Below, one piece after another: positions 35,464 to 44,796 of a stretch of DNA of 64,000 nt. Both the position numbers and the translations under genes were made by a program. Location: positions 2,172,130-2,236,129 of the forward strand of contig NZ_CP097810.1 of NCBI RefSeq assembly GCF_000364165.2. Reading direction: 5' to 3'. The notes beneath the pieces were generated by a model, which was not told the origin of the DNA, made no database searches, and worked only from the letters and a program-made list of their open reading frames with translations. Position 1 is the stretch's first letter; the number at the start of each line of letters is the position of its first letter. Origin of the DNA: Clostridium sp. MD294. Lineage in GTDB: Bacteria > Bacillota > Clostridia > Lachnospirales > Anaerotignaceae.

Positions 35464-36633
35464 TTATTTCATTTGTACTTTTAATAATATTGGTGTCAAT
35501 AATACTGTAATAATAACTACAAATATAATTGCTGGAAACATATCTTGAGCAATCAAACCTGCTTGAGAGCCTTTTTGCGCTACAATCAATGCTACTTCAC
35601 CACGAGATACCATGCCAATACCTACAGAAAGTGCTTCACTATTTGTATATCCACACATTTTTGCACCTAATCCACAACCTACTACTTTTGATAATATTGC
35701 TACAATAAGTAATACAATCGAAAATAACAGTAAAGAAGATGTCATGCCACTTAATACAGTTTTCATTCCTATACTTGCAAAAAATATTGGTGTAAAAAAC
35801 ATATAAGATACAATGCTCATTCTTCTTGCAACATAATTTCTGATTTCTCCTGAATTACACAATATTAGACCTGCAAAATAAGCTCCTGTAATATCTGCAA
35901 CGCCAAAATATACTTCTGAACAATAAGCCATTATCAAACAAAATGCGGCAGAGTAAATTGCTGTACGTCTTTTTCCTGTAGGATAAATATTAGGAAAACG
36001 TTTTAATGTTTTTTGAATAATAAAGGCACAAATACCAACAAAAATAAAAAACAATAATATTTTGATAAGTACTGTCATAATACTACTCTCTTTTGGAGAA
36101 GTTACCCCTGTAATGATAGTCAATACAATAATTCCTAAAATATCATCAATAATTGCAGCACCTAATATAGATGTGCCTATTTTTCCTTTTAGTTTTCCCA
36201 TTTCTTTTAGTGTTTCTACAGAAATGCTAACAGATGTTGCTGTTAAAATAACACCTACAAAACACCCTTTTAATAAATCTATACTTGTTATAGTAGAAGA
36301 GCGGAAAAATAATAAATAAACTATTGTTCCTCCTAAAAATGGTACAATTACACCAATAAGAGCAATAATAAAAGAAGCTTTTCCTGTTCTTTTTAATTCT
36401 TCAAATTCTGTATCTAGTCCTGCCTGAAACATCAGAAAAATAACACCAATTTCGGCCGCTTTCATTAAAAAGTCTGTTTCTGCTAAAATATTTAAACAAC
36501 CTGGCCCTAATATAATTCCTACTGTCAAAGCTCCTACAACTTGTGGCATATGTACCTTTTGAGATAATAAGCCAAATATTTTTGTTGATAATAAAATAAT
36601 TGCTGACACGAATAAAAAATCATAGGATTGCAT
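35464..36633 (-). CDS. Cation:proton antiporter (CPA2/KefB-like)
   Basis: This 389-residue protein has about twelve membrane segments. Features include HMPQVVGALTVGIILGPG near the N-terminus and ILGAAIIDDILGI, whose paired Asp residues are the ion-exchange site of CPA2 antiporters. It exchanges Na+ or K+ for H+. It has no C-terminal TrkA domain. ATG 36633 follows GGGAGG; the frame is open to 36666. No partner gene is adjacent. Confidence 0.92.
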   Translation of the reverse strand: MQSYDFLFVSAIILLSTKIFGLLSQKVHMPQVVGALTVGIILGPGCLNILAETDFLMKAAEIGVIFLMFQAGLDTEFEELKRTGKASFIIALIGVIVPFLGGTIVYLLFFRSSTITSIDLLKGCFVGVILTATSVSISVETLKEMGKLKGKIGTSILGAAIIDDILGIIVLTIITGVTSPKESSIMTVLIKILLFFIFVGICAFIIQKTLKRFPNIYPTGKRRTAIYSAAFCLIMAYCSEVYFGVADITGAYFAGLILCNSGEIRNYVARRMSIVSYMFFTPIFFASIGMKTVLSGMTSSLLLFSIVLLIVAILSKVVGCGLGAKMCGYTNSEALSVGIGMVSRGEVALIVAQKGSQAGLIAQDMFPAIIFVVIITVLLTPILLKVQMK

Positions 36634-36982
36634 ATTTTTTCCTCCCTTTTCATTTTTATGATACATCTCATAAAAATGTTCCTATTTACTTGTACTGATA
36701 ACATATCATATCTATATTATTTACCCTTCACAATAGACATTCTATATCTGTTATACCTACAATTAATTTAGGAAATACTAAGGCATTTTTGTATTATACC
36801 ACATATTGACGGCCTATATAAATTTATAGTGTTATTTTTTTGAAAAAATATTCTATAATATGAAACAAATAAATGTCAAAAATAACAATAATAAAAATAA
36901 AATCTATTTATTTTGTTTGAAATTAATATTTTTTTATTATTATTTTTGTATATTATTTTTTATACTATTGAAATATTTACAC
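36634..36982. other. AT-rich intergenic stretch with antiporter promoter candidate
   Basis: On the minus strand an extended -10 (TG-G-TATAAT, 36793-36798) lies about 160 bp before the antiporter start without a good -35. At about 36872-36953 an almost pure A/T imperfect inverted repeat is present, probably low complexity. Nothing else is recognised. Confidence 0.4.
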
Positions 36983-37019
36983 AAAAATAAGAGAGCGATA
37001 TTACTTTTGTCACTCTCTT
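36983..37019 (-). terminator. Intrinsic terminator of metA
   Basis: On the minus strand AAGAGAG and CTCTCTT (37013-37019 and 36989-36995) form the base of a stem followed by ATTTTTG. Confidence 0.75.
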
Positions 37020-37034
37020 GTAATAATTAAAATT

Positions 37035-37973
37035 TTATTTTTTATATTCAGGAGTTCCGTCTACCCTTTCAATTTCAAAAGGTGTTACTTGATAAACATA
37101 ATAATTTAACCAATTAGAAAACAATAAATTACTATGACTTTTCCATGTCACAACAGGTTGTTTATTTGGGTCATCGTTTTCAAAATAATGTTTTGGAAAA
37201 GGTACATCATTTCTTTTTCCTAAATCTCTTACATATTCCTCTTTTAATGTAAGAGGGTCATATTCTGAATGTCCCATAACAAAAATACGACTTCCGTGAC
37301 GGGAAGATGCAATGTATAGTCCTGCTTCTTCTGATGCAGAAAGTACTTCTAATTTTGGTTCTTTATAAATATCTTCTAATTTTACCTCTGTATGGCGAGA
37401 ATGAGGAGCATAAAATTCATCGTCAAAACCTCTTACTAAATCAGCACTTTTTACTCGTACTGTATGAGCAAAAACGCCAAACATTTTCTCAGACAAATTG
37501 TGCTTTTGTATTCCATAATGATAGTAAAGTCCTGCTTGTGCTCCCCAACAAATATGCAAAGTAGATGTCACATTTTTTCTTGACCATTCCATAATTTCTT
37601 TTAATTCTTCCCAATAATTTACTTCTTCAAAAGGTAAATCTTCTACAGGTGCTCCTGTAATAATCATTCCATCTAATTTTTTATGTTTTATTTCATCAAA
37701 ACTATGATAAAAAGCTTTTAAATGTTCTGGAGCAGTATTTTTTGTTTGGTGATTTTTAGGAAATAACAATATGATATTAATTTGTAAAGGTGTATTTCCT
37801 AAAAGACGTAATAATTGTGTTTCTGTTGTTTCTTTTAATGGCATTAAATTTAATATTGCAATTTCTAAAGGGCGTATATCTTGATGAAATGCTCTTTCTT
37901 CTCCCATTACAAATATATGTTCCCTTTCTAATATTTCTTTAGCTGGTAAATTATCTGGTATTCTAATTGGCAT
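37035..37973 (-). CDS. metA: Homoserine O-acetyltransferase (MetA family)
   Basis: This 312-residue member of the MetA homoserine transacylase family carries out the first committed step of methionine synthesis from homoserine. It has [16 protein letters not shown], the catalytic Cys142 in [17 protein letters not shown], a His in [10 protein letters not shown] and a Glu two turns later. Residue 111 is Glu ([11 protein letters not shown]). In this family Glu111 is associated with acetyl-CoA and Gly111 with succinyl-CoA, so acetyl transfer is expected in spite of the common succinyltransferase name. Start ATG 37973 follows AGGAGGAAAGTAAT. A methionine T-box leader precedes it. Confidence 0.93.
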   Translation of the reverse strand: MPIRIPDNLPAKEILEREHIFVMGEERAFHQDIRPLEIAILNLMPLKETTETQLLRLLGNTPLQINIILLFPKNHQTKNTAPEHLKAFYHSFDEIKHKKLDGMIITGAPVEDLPFEEVNYWEELKEIMEWSRKNVTSTLHICWGAQAGLYYHYGIQKHNLSEKMFGVFAHTVRVKSADLVRGFDDEFYAPHSRHTEVKLEDIYKEPKLEVLSASEEAGLYIASSRHGSRIFVMGHSEYDPLTLKEEYVRDLGKRNDVPFPKHYFENDDPNKQPVVTWKSHSNLLFSNWLNYYVYQVTPFEIERVDGTPEYKK

Positions 37974-38001
37974 ATTACTTTCCTCCTATATTTTAAATAA
38001 T

Positions 38002-38275
38002 AAAAAAGCCTTCACAGGATTTTTCCTATGAAGGCGTATTAACGCTGTACCACTTCACTTCATTTTCTGAAAAAAACAGAAAACCTCATTTCAGTACGTC
38101 CTTTTTATAAAGGATAATACCGTTTCGCTGTAACAGGCGAACCTGTTGTAGCCTAGACCTAAAAGGTTTCGGTACACCATTCAAGAGCCATTTTCAGCAC
38201 TGTTTCTTCTGCCTTTTCCCACCATATTTCAAGGCTCTCTGAAAGATTTCACAAGCTTACTTTCTCCATCATTAC
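38002..38275 (-). promoter_or_regulatory. T-box leader (methionine, AUG specifier) of metA
   Basis: On the minus strand the leader has the stem I start GAGAGCC (near 38233-38239) closed by GGCTCTTGAATGG, and just before that closing arm GAAA-ATG-G, giving the specifier ATG at 38189-38191. The T-box bulge is AAGTGGTACAGCG (38043-38055). The terminator GCCTTCATAGGA / TCCTGTGAAGGC plus TTTTTT lies at 38002-38034. Uncharged tRNA-Met binding should favour the antiterminator and switch metA on. Confidence 0.9.
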
Positions 38276-38286
38276 GTTTAAAATTT

Positions 38287-38315
38287 ATTTTAATACAATT
38301 TTTTAAATTTGTCAA
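38287..38315 (-). promoter_or_regulatory. metA promoter
   Basis: On the minus strand TTGACA (38310-38315) and TAAAAT (38287-38292) are separated by exactly 17 bp, just upstream of the T-box leader. Confidence 0.75.
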
Positions 38316-38342
38316 TTCCCTTGTTTTAAAAATTCCTCTTTA

Positions 38343-38374
38343 GTAGTATATTGCATATGTAGTATATTGCATAT
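38343..38374. repeat. Tandem 16-bp direct repeat
   Basis: GTAGTATATTGCATAT occurs twice head to tail (38343-38358 and 38359-38374), between the divergent metA promoter and the following hypothetical gene. It could be a regulator binding site; each unit contains an ATGCAATAT-like half. Confidence 0.75.
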
Positions 38375-38443
38375 AAAAACAAATAGTATTAAAATTAGAA
38401 CTATAAATCAAAATTTACACTATTTGAATTGAGGTGTTTTACA

Positions 38444-39127
38444 TTGGATTATAAGCAATTTATTACAGAAATTCAAAAATACTGGAATTTATATAGTAAA
38501 GGACTGAAAAAACAAGCAAATTACTCTTTATTTGAATTTACTAAGTATTTTAAATCATATGTTACTAAAAGTGAAGCAGATAATATACTATTTCAGTTTT
38601 GTAAAGAATATATTGATGAAGTAAAATTTCCTGACACTAATTTGCCATTTCAAATAAGAGAACTGCTTAATCACTATTTCTTTCAAGAATGCAAAAAAAA
38701 TAAAATGCCCCAAATGCGATGGGCATTTCAAATTTTTGGAGAGTATTATAATACATATGATACTAATTATGAAAATAATACATATAACATATTAGAACAA
38801 GCATATAAACATAAACAGTGTGACCCAAAAACAGTTGAGCTTTACTTTAATGAACAGCTAAAGTATTTATGGTGGGGACAGCACCACTTTCCAGAATATT
38901 GCACAATTAGCAATTCTGACTTTGAACATACTATATATATTGCAAATAAAATTCTTTCAGAAAAGTCAGTTGCTCCATCACTTATAGCAGAATTGGAATA
39001 TTATATAAAATTATATAATATTTATTTTATGTGGGAAAGAAATGGTAAAACAGATGATTTTTATAAATTATGTAACACTAAAGGAATAGAATATCAAAAA
39101 ACAATTGTATTTTATTACAAAAAGTAA
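38444..39127 (+). CDS. Hypothetical protein with TTG start
   Basis: This 227-residue protein (LDYKQFITEIQKYWNLYSKGLKKQAN...) starts at TTG 38444 behind GAGGTGTTTTACA; the frame opens at 38429 but that would include the ribosome site. It is rich in Tyr, Asn and Lys, helical, without signal peptide or membrane span. No family is recognised, and the strong AT bias and isolation suggest a lineage-specific or transferred gene. It may be controlled through the upstream tandem repeat. Confidence 0.65.
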   Translation: MDYKQFITEIQKYWNLYSKGLKKQANYSLFEFTKYFKSYVTKSEADNILFQFCKEYIDEVKFPDTNLPFQIRELLNHYFFQECKKNKMPQMRWAFQIFGEYYNTYDTNYENNTYNILEQAYKHKQCDPKTVELYFNEQLKYLWWGQHHFPEYCTISNSDFEHTIYIANKILSEKSVAPSLIAELEYYIKLYNIYFMWERNGKTDDFYKLCNTKGIEYQKTIVFYYKK

Positions 39128-39164
39128 AACTACCAAAAGTAATATACCTTTTGGTAGCTTTACT
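39123..39164. terminator. Convergent terminator between the hypothetical gene and topB
   Basis: AGTAAA...CTACCAAAAG pairs with CTTTTGGTAG...TTTACT. On the minus strand it is followed by TTTTACTTTTTG, so it should end topB well and the plus-strand gene more weakly. Confidence 0.75.
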
Positions 39165-39197
39165 TGCTGCAAATATTTTTACATAGTTTCCATTATA

Positions 39198-41336
39198 TTA
39201 TGTATTTGTTTTGTTAAAATCCATTATTTCCAATCTTCCTGAATTATCTGGACTTAATAGTAATGTTGCTTTTCCTTTTTCTCCTGTTTGAGGCAATGTA
39301 ATAGAAACAGATTTTAATTTTCTTTCTATTAGCAGTTTTTCAATCATACTATTTTTTAATGTAACACCATATTGTTCTACACTGTTTTTCCATATTGTAA
39401 ATTTACAATCGTTTTTCCATTCACTGCAATAATAAGCCTTTGTATTTTCTAGTATATTGCCTTTTTGGCAAAGAGGACAAACTCCTAATTTTTTTATTTT
39501 CTTTTTTCCTTTTTTTGTTTCTTTTTCAAATATAACATTTTCATTTTTATGTTCAGATGCTTCTATTAAAAAATAAACATATTTTTTAATACTTGTCATA
39601 AATTTTTCATTTGTCATTTTACCTTTTGAAATAGAACACAGTCCTTTTTCCCATTTTCCTGTTGTTTGAGGAGATTTTAACTGTTCTGGTACAATTTCTA
39701 TTAATTTCATTCCCTTTTCAGTGGGTATAAGTGTTTTGCCTTTTCTTTCAATATATCCTACTGTAAGAAGTCTTTCTATAATAGCTGCTCTTGTAGCAGG
39801 CGTTCCTAGTCCGTTTTCTTTCATTTGTTCTTTTAATGCTTCGTCTTCTACAAAACGACCTGCATTTTCCATAGCAGAAAGCAAACTACTGTCAGTATAA
39901 AATGCTGGAGGTTGTGTTTTCTTTTTATTGCATTTTAATTGTTTTGCAGTTACTTGTTGCCCTTTTTTTAATTCTGGCAATGTTTCCTCTTTTTTATTTT
40001 CCTTTTTTTTCAAATCTAATGCTTTATATATTGCTGTCCAGCCTTGTTGCAATATTGTTGTACCCTTTGATATAAAATGTTCTTGTTCTATCACAGTAAT
40101 AACTTTTGTTATTTTATATATATATTGCTCATAAAATACAGACAAAAAACGAATAACAATAGTATTATATACTTTTTTTTGTTCTTCTGTTAAAGTTTCA
40201 TAGTTAATTTTTGCATCTGTAGGTATAATTGCATGATGGTCTGTTACTTTGTCATTGTCAATAATACGTTTTCCTAAAGGTAATGCTTCTAATGACAATA
40301 TCTGTTTTACATATTCATCATAACGTTCTATTTCTCTTAATTTTTTCAATATTTTTTGAATATTTGATTTCATATCATCACTCAAATATCTGCTGTCTGT
40401 ACGAGGATATGTAATTGCTTTTTTTGTTTCATATAAGCTTTGTGCTATAGAAAGTGTTTTTTGTGCAGAAAATCCAAATTTTTTATTGCAATCCCTTTGT
40501 AATTCTGTTAAATCATAAAGCAATGGAGGGGACATTTTTTTTTGTTCTTCTTCTATATTGGATATTATCCCACTTTTTCCTTTTACCTTTTGAATAATAT
40601 TTTCTGCTTGCTCTAACTTTTTTATTTTTGTTTCTGTTTCTTTTTTATCAAACCAAATTCCTTTAAAATTTTCATATGTTACTTCTACTTCATAATAAAT
40701 TTCTGGTACAAAATCATTAATTTCTTTTTGTCTTTGCACCATAATAGCAAGTGTAGGTGTTTGTACTCTTCCTATACTTAATAAAGCATTGTATTGTAAT
40801 GTGTATGCTCTTGTGGCATTCATACCTACAAGCCAATCTGCTTCTGCACGACATTTTGCAGAAACATATAAATTATCATATTCTTGACTATTTTTTAATT
40901 TTAAAAATCCCTCTTTTATTGCAATATCTGTCATGCTAGAAATCCATAATCTTTGAAATGATTTCTTACAATTTACAGCTTCATAAATATATCGAAATAT
41001 CAGCTCTCCTTCTCTGCCGCTATCTGTAGCACAGATTAAACTGTCTACTTCTTTACTATTCATTAACTTTTTTAATATTCTTAATTGAGGTGCTGTTTTT
41101 TTTATTACTTTTAATTTCATTTGTTCTGGCAATATAGGTAATGTTTCTTTTTTCCACTTTTTATATTTATCGTCATATTCTTCAGGGTCTGCTAATGTCA
41201 CTAAATGCCCTATTGCCCAACAAACAATATATTTTTCTCCATATAAAAAGCCTTCTCCCTTTTTTTTGCATTGCAAAACACGTGCAATATCTCTTGCTAC
41301 AGAAGGCTTTTCTGCAACTACTAATATTTTGCCCAT
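39198..41336 (-). CDS. topB: DNA topoisomerase III
   Basis: This 712-residue type IA topoisomerase relaxes or decatenates DNA through a single-strand break. It has the TOPRIM domain (VVAEKPSVARDIA to ATDSGREGELIF), the active-site tyrosine in AITYPRTDSRYLSDD, the GLGTPATRAAIIERLLTVGYI motif and a C-terminal zinc-finger-like part (CPLCQKGNILENTKAYYCSEWKNDC). Start ATG 41336 follows AAGGAGGAAAATAT. TopB-like enzymes of this shape are found on chromosomes and on conjugative elements; no conjugation genes are near, so the chromosomal form is likely. Confidence 0.94.
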   Translation of the reverse strand: MGKILVVAEKPSVARDIARVLQCKKKGEGFLYGEKYIVCWAIGHLVTLADPEEYDDKYKKWKKETLPILPEQMKLKVIKKTAPQLRILKKLMNSKEVDSLICATDSGREGELIFRYIYEAVNCKKSFQRLWISSMTDIAIKEGFLKLKNSQEYDNLYVSAKCRAEADWLVGMNATRAYTLQYNALLSIGRVQTPTLAIMVQRQKEINDFVPEIYYEVEVTYENFKGIWFDKKETETKIKKLEQAENIIQKVKGKSGIISNIEEEQKKMSPPLLYDLTELQRDCNKKFGFSAQKTLSIAQSLYETKKAITYPRTDSRYLSDDMKSNIQKILKKLREIERYDEYVKQILSLEALPLGKRIIDNDKVTDHHAIIPTDAKINYETLTEEQKKVYNTIVIRFLSVFYEQYIYKITKVITVIEQEHFISKGTTILQQGWTAIYKALDLKKKENKKEETLPELKKGQQVTAKQLKCNKKKTQPPAFYTDSSLLSAMENAGRFVEDEALKEQMKENGLGTPATRAAIIERLLTVGYIERKGKTLIPTEKGMKLIEIVPEQLKSPQTTGKWEKGLCSISKGKMTNEKFMTSIKKYVYFLIEASEHKNENVIFEKETKKGKKKIKKLGVCPLCQKGNILENTKAYYCSEWKNDCKFTIWKNSVEQYGVTLKNSMIEKLLIERKLKSVSITLPQTGEKGKATLLLSPDNSGRLEIMDFNKTNT

Positions 41337-41471
41337 ATATTTTCCTCCTTACTCTTTGTTAATGCCATAATAGCATGTTGTCACTTTTTATGCAAATAGG
41401 ATTATAGCATTGACAGTTATGCCTATTGCTTATAAAATAAATAACATAAAAAATATTTTTGGAGGTGCTTT

Positions 41472-42353
41472 ATGCCCAATTATAAACTTTTTTCAGACAG
41501 TTCCTGCGATTTGCCCGCCTTCTATGCAGAACAATATGATATTGGCATCATTCCATATTCTGTTTCATTGGGCGATGAAACATATTATAAAGAGATTTTA
41601 GAACTAAAAGCACAAGATTTTTATCAAAAAATAGTAGAAAAAAATGTTTTTCCTAAAACATCATTACCTTCTATACAAGATTATATAGATGCTTTTACAC
41701 CAGCATTAGAAAGAAATAAAGATATTATTTGTATTTGTTTAAGTTCTAAATTTAGTGGCTCTTTTCAAAGTGCATTAAATGCTAAAAATATTTTACTAGA
41801 AAACTATACTAATAGAAATATTGCAATTATAGACTCTCGTCAAGCAACAGGCGGACAGGGCCTTTTACTTTATGAAATGGCACAAATGCAGTGTGCTGGC
41901 TATTCTTTTGAAGAAGTAGTTCATTGTACAGAATATTTACGTGATACAGCAAAAATTAATTTTACAGTAGAAAGTTTAGACTATCTTCAAAAAGGTGGTC
42001 GTATAGGAAAAGCGAGTGCATTGGCTGGCACAATATTAAATATAAAACCTATTATTGTTATGGCAAATGGAGAATTAAGTCCTGCTGGAAAAGTAAGAGG
42101 ATTTAAAAAAGCTATAAAAACTATTATAGATATGACAGAAAAAGAAATTGGTTCTGAAGCAGAAAAATATCAAATTTGTATTGTTTCCGCCCAAAATATG
42201 GATAGAGCTACAGAATTAAAGCAAGCATTACAACAGTGTAACCATTGTTATGATATACTAGACATTCCATTTCAAGTAGGTGTTACAATAGGTGCTCATG
42301 CTGGACCTACTGCATTAGGTATTTGTTATATTAAAAAATATCATTTTGTATAA
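41472..42353 (+). CDS. DegV family fatty-acid-binding protein
   Basis: This 293-residue DegV protein begins NYKLFSDSSCDLP, with a typical IPYSVSLGDETYY segment, KTSLPSIQDYIDAF and SSKFSGSFQSA, whose Ser/Thr residues hold the carboxylate of a bound fatty acid, and GVTIGAHAGPTALGICY at the C-terminus. DegV/FakB proteins present fatty acids to a kinase (FakA) for phospholipid synthesis; no fakA is seen here. Start follows TTTGGAGGTGCTTT. Confidence 0.92.
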   Translation: MPNYKLFSDSSCDLPAFYAEQYDIGIIPYSVSLGDETYYKEILELKAQDFYQKIVEKNVFPKTSLPSIQDYIDAFTPALERNKDIICICLSSKFSGSFQSALNAKNILLENYTNRNIAIIDSRQATGGQGLLLYEMAQMQCAGYSFEEVVHCTEYLRDTAKINFTVESLDYLQKGGRIGKASALAGTILNIKPIIVMANGELSPAGKVRGFKKAIKTIIDMTEKEIGSEAEKYQICIVSAQNMDRATELKQALQQCNHCYDILDIPFQVGVTIGAHAGPTALGICYIKKYHFV

Positions 42354-42367
42354 AACTATCATAGCAA

Positions 42368-42405
42368 TTAGGAAATGTTCTGTTTAAAAACAGAACATTT
42401 CCTAA
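42368..42405. terminator. Bidirectional terminator
   Basis: An almost perfect inverted repeat, TTAGGAAATGTTCTGTTT against AAACAGAACATTTCCTAA, lies between convergent degV and the DUF4397 gene. Confidence 0.85.
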
Positions 42406-42413
42406 TCTATATT

Positions 42414-43271
42414 TTAAAATGACAAATAGCTTGTGCCTTCTAAAGGAACTAATACTTGTAATCCCATTCTGCTGTTACTATCTCCTACAATATAAACAGA
42501 ATAAGAATTTCCTGCTCTTAAAAACATATTAGGGTCTTCCAATATTGTTCTATTTGTAGTAGCAACTTTTAATTTTAGATTTCGCCTGCCTGGTGCCAAT
42601 GAAAGATAACGACTTACCTCTTGAAAATCTAAATCACTTAAAACCAATCTATTATCTATATAAACGTCCATAAGTGGTGCAGTATAGGAAAGCTGTATAA
42701 ATCTCACAAATGCTCTATTTTGATTTAATATTCTTGTATTGTCTGTTATCATTTGCCATTCATTATTAATACCAGTATCTATAAAAGCTGCTGTATAAAT
42801 TCTATTTGCAATAACATTAATTTGAGAAACGCTAATTGGATTTCTTCTTGTACCTGCTCTAAACACTACAATACGATAGTATCCTGGAAAAGCTTTCATA
42901 TATTCTGTAAATGCTCTATAATTTAGATAAGAAGCAACTTTTCTGCCATTGATGTAAATATCTATAGGAGTTTGAGAAGAATTTGCATTTAAAAAACGAA
43001 TATAAGAAAATCTTGTGACACCTGGTATAATAGGAATGATTGTAATATTAGTATTTGGTCTATTGTTGCCCGGAAAAAAAGAATTTCCTGGAAATATTGC
43101 CCTACCTATATCGTTGTCTTGTTCTCCTGCAAAATCAACATCTGAAACCTCTGTTGTATAATTTTCCTCTGTTAAATTGTCAATTTGTTCTTCTGTTAAA
43201 GGTAAAGGCATAATCATATCTGCACTAGTTTCCATTCCTTCCATTTCTGTCATATTAGTATCTTCATCCAT
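42414..43271 (-). CDS. DUF4397 domain protein
   Basis: This 285-residue protein has an acidic, Met/Thr/Glu-rich N-terminus (1-60), a short Asn/Pro-rich link and two DUF4397-like beta repeats: FSYIRFLNANSSQTPIDIYI (about 89) and FVRFIQLSYTAPLMDVYID (about 190). No signal peptide is evident. DUF4397 domains are predicted beta-sandwiches of unknown function, often surface or coat related. Start ATG 43271 follows GTAGGTGGAATAAT. It stands alone between a DegV gene and a MATE gene. Confidence 0.85.
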   Translation of the reverse strand: MDEDTNMTEMEGMETSADMIMPLPLTEEQIDNLTEENYTTEVSDVDFAGEQDNDIGRAIFPGNSFFPGNNRPNTNITIIPIIPGVTRFSYIRFLNANSSQTPIDIYINGRKVASYLNYRAFTEYMKAFPGYYRIVVFRAGTRRNPISVSQINVIANRIYTAAFIDTGINNEWQMITDNTRILNQNRAFVRFIQLSYTAPLMDVYIDNRLVLSDLDFQEVSRYLSLAPGRRNLKLKVATTNRTILEDPNMFLRAGNSYSVYIVGDSNSRMGLQVLVPLEGTSYLSF

Positions 43272-43399
43272 ATTATTCCACCTACTTTCTGTTGATACTG
43301 CTAATATATGTCTTTTTTAAAATTTAGTGCATATATTTGACAAGTTTATTATTGTTTGGATATAATAAAATCAATATTAGCTTTAAGGAGATGAATAAA

Positions 43400-44782
43400 A
43401 TGGAGCAGCAAAATATATTAGCTACAGGAAATATAGTAAAGCTTTTATTTCGTCTTGCACTTCCCTCTATCACTGCTCAAATTATAAATGTACTTTACAA
43501 TATGGTAGACCGTATGTTCATTGGTCATATTTCAGAAATCGGCTCTATGGCACTAACAGGTGTTGGTATTACATTTCCCATTATTACATTAATTTCAGCT
43601 TTTAGCGGCTTGATAGGTATGGGCGGTGCTCCTCTTGCAGCTATAGAAATGGGAAAACAAAATATACAAAAAGCAGAAAAAATATTAGGAAACTGTGTTA
43701 CTTCTCTTGTTGTAACATCTATTTTTTTAATGGCTTTTATATTTTATTTTCAAAATACATTACTTTCCTTTTTTGGTGCAAGCGAAAACACAATACAATA
43801 TGCTTCTGATTATTTAACAATATATGTCTGTGGTACGCTTTTTGTACAGATTTCACTGGGATTAAATACATTTATTACTTCTCAAGGATTTGCTAAAACA
43901 AGTATGTCCACAGTAATGATTGGTGCAATATTAAACATAATATTAGACCCTATATTAATATTTGGCTTTGATATGGGCGTAAAAGGAGCAGCTTTTGCTA
44001 CAATTTTATCACAATGTGTTTCTGCTATTTGGGTAATGCGTTTTTTAACAGGTAAAAATACAAAATTACGTATTAAAAAACAATATTTAAAAATAGAACA
44101 AAAATTACTTTTTTCCATACTGGCATTAGGAATTTCTCCTTTTATTATGCAATCTACAGAAAGTCTTTTAACAATTTGTTTAAATACTTCTTTGCAAAAA
44201 TATGGTGGTGATTTAGCTGTTGGTTCTATGACAATATTAACAAGCATTATGCAGTTTTCTATGTTGCCATTATTAGGATTGACACAAGGAGCACAACCTA
44301 TTGTTAGTTTTAATTATGGTGCAAAACAAAAACAACGTGTTAAAAAAACAATATTTATATTATTATGTTCTTGTTTCTGTTATAGTTTTACATTGTGGCT
44401 TATTATTATGTTATTTCCGCATTTGTTTGTTAGAATATTTACAAATTCTTCTGAACTAATTTCTTTTTCTTGTTGGGCTTTACGTATTTTTATGGGAGTT
44501 TCTTGTATTATGGGTATTCAAATTGGCTGCCAGCAGTCTTTTCTAGCATTAGGGCAAGCAAAAGTATCTATGTTTCTCGCATTGCTTCGAAAAATTATAT
44601 TATTGATACCACTTATTTATATATTACCACTATTTTTTGAAAATAAAGTATTTTCTATATTTTTAGCAGAACCTGTTGCAGATAGCATTTCTATCACTAC
44701 TACATCAATACTATTTTATATACAGTTTAGAAAAATTCTTTCTACATTATCTGATAATGTAGAAAACAGTAAAACCGCTTAA
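43400..44782 (+). CDS. MATE family efflux transporter
   Basis: This 460-residue protein has twelve membrane segments and the MATE pattern ALPSITAQIINVLYNMVDRMFIG at the N-terminus and PLLGLTQGAQPIVSFNYGAK at the start of the second half. It probably exports cationic drugs or metabolites using a Na+ or H+ gradient. ATG 43400 is preferred since AAGGAG (43385-43390) directly abuts the alternative ATG 43391; the frame reaches back to 43337. Confidence 0.93.
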   Translation: MEQQNILATGNIVKLLFRLALPSITAQIINVLYNMVDRMFIGHISEIGSMALTGVGITFPIITLISAFSGLIGMGGAPLAAIEMGKQNIQKAEKILGNCVTSLVVTSIFLMAFIFYFQNTLLSFFGASENTIQYASDYLTIYVCGTLFVQISLGLNTFITSQGFAKTSMSTVMIGAILNIILDPILIFGFDMGVKGAAFATILSQCVSAIWVMRFLTGKNTKLRIKKQYLKIEQKLLFSILALGISPFIMQSTESLLTICLNTSLQKYGGDLAVGSMTILTSIMQFSMLPLLGLTQGAQPIVSFNYGAKQKQRVKKTIFILLCSCFCYSFTLWLIIMLFPHLFVRIFTNSSELISFSCWALRIFMGVSCIMGIQIGCQQSFLALGQAKVSMFLALLRKIILLIPLIYILPLFFENKVFSIFLAEPVADSISITTTSILFYIQFRKILSTLSDNVENSKTA

Positions 44783-44796
44783 ACGGTTTTACTGTT
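44765..44796. terminator. Convergent terminator
   Basis: AACAGTAAAACCG pairs with CGGTTTTACTGTT around a short loop, overlapping the end of the MATE gene and the 3' end of the methyltransferase gene. Confidence 0.85.

Noticed and set aside
36872..36953. AT-only inverted repeat upstream of the antiporter gene
   Set aside because: Almost pure A/T sequence pairs by chance; no G/C clamp or T-run context.
39198..41336. topB as a sign of a conjugative element
   Set aside because: No relaxase, VirB/VirD4, integrase or attachment-site repeats are seen in the flanks.
43882..44247. 121-codon minus-strand frame inside the MATE gene
   Set aside because: Antisense shadow; the MATE family match on the plus strand is clear.
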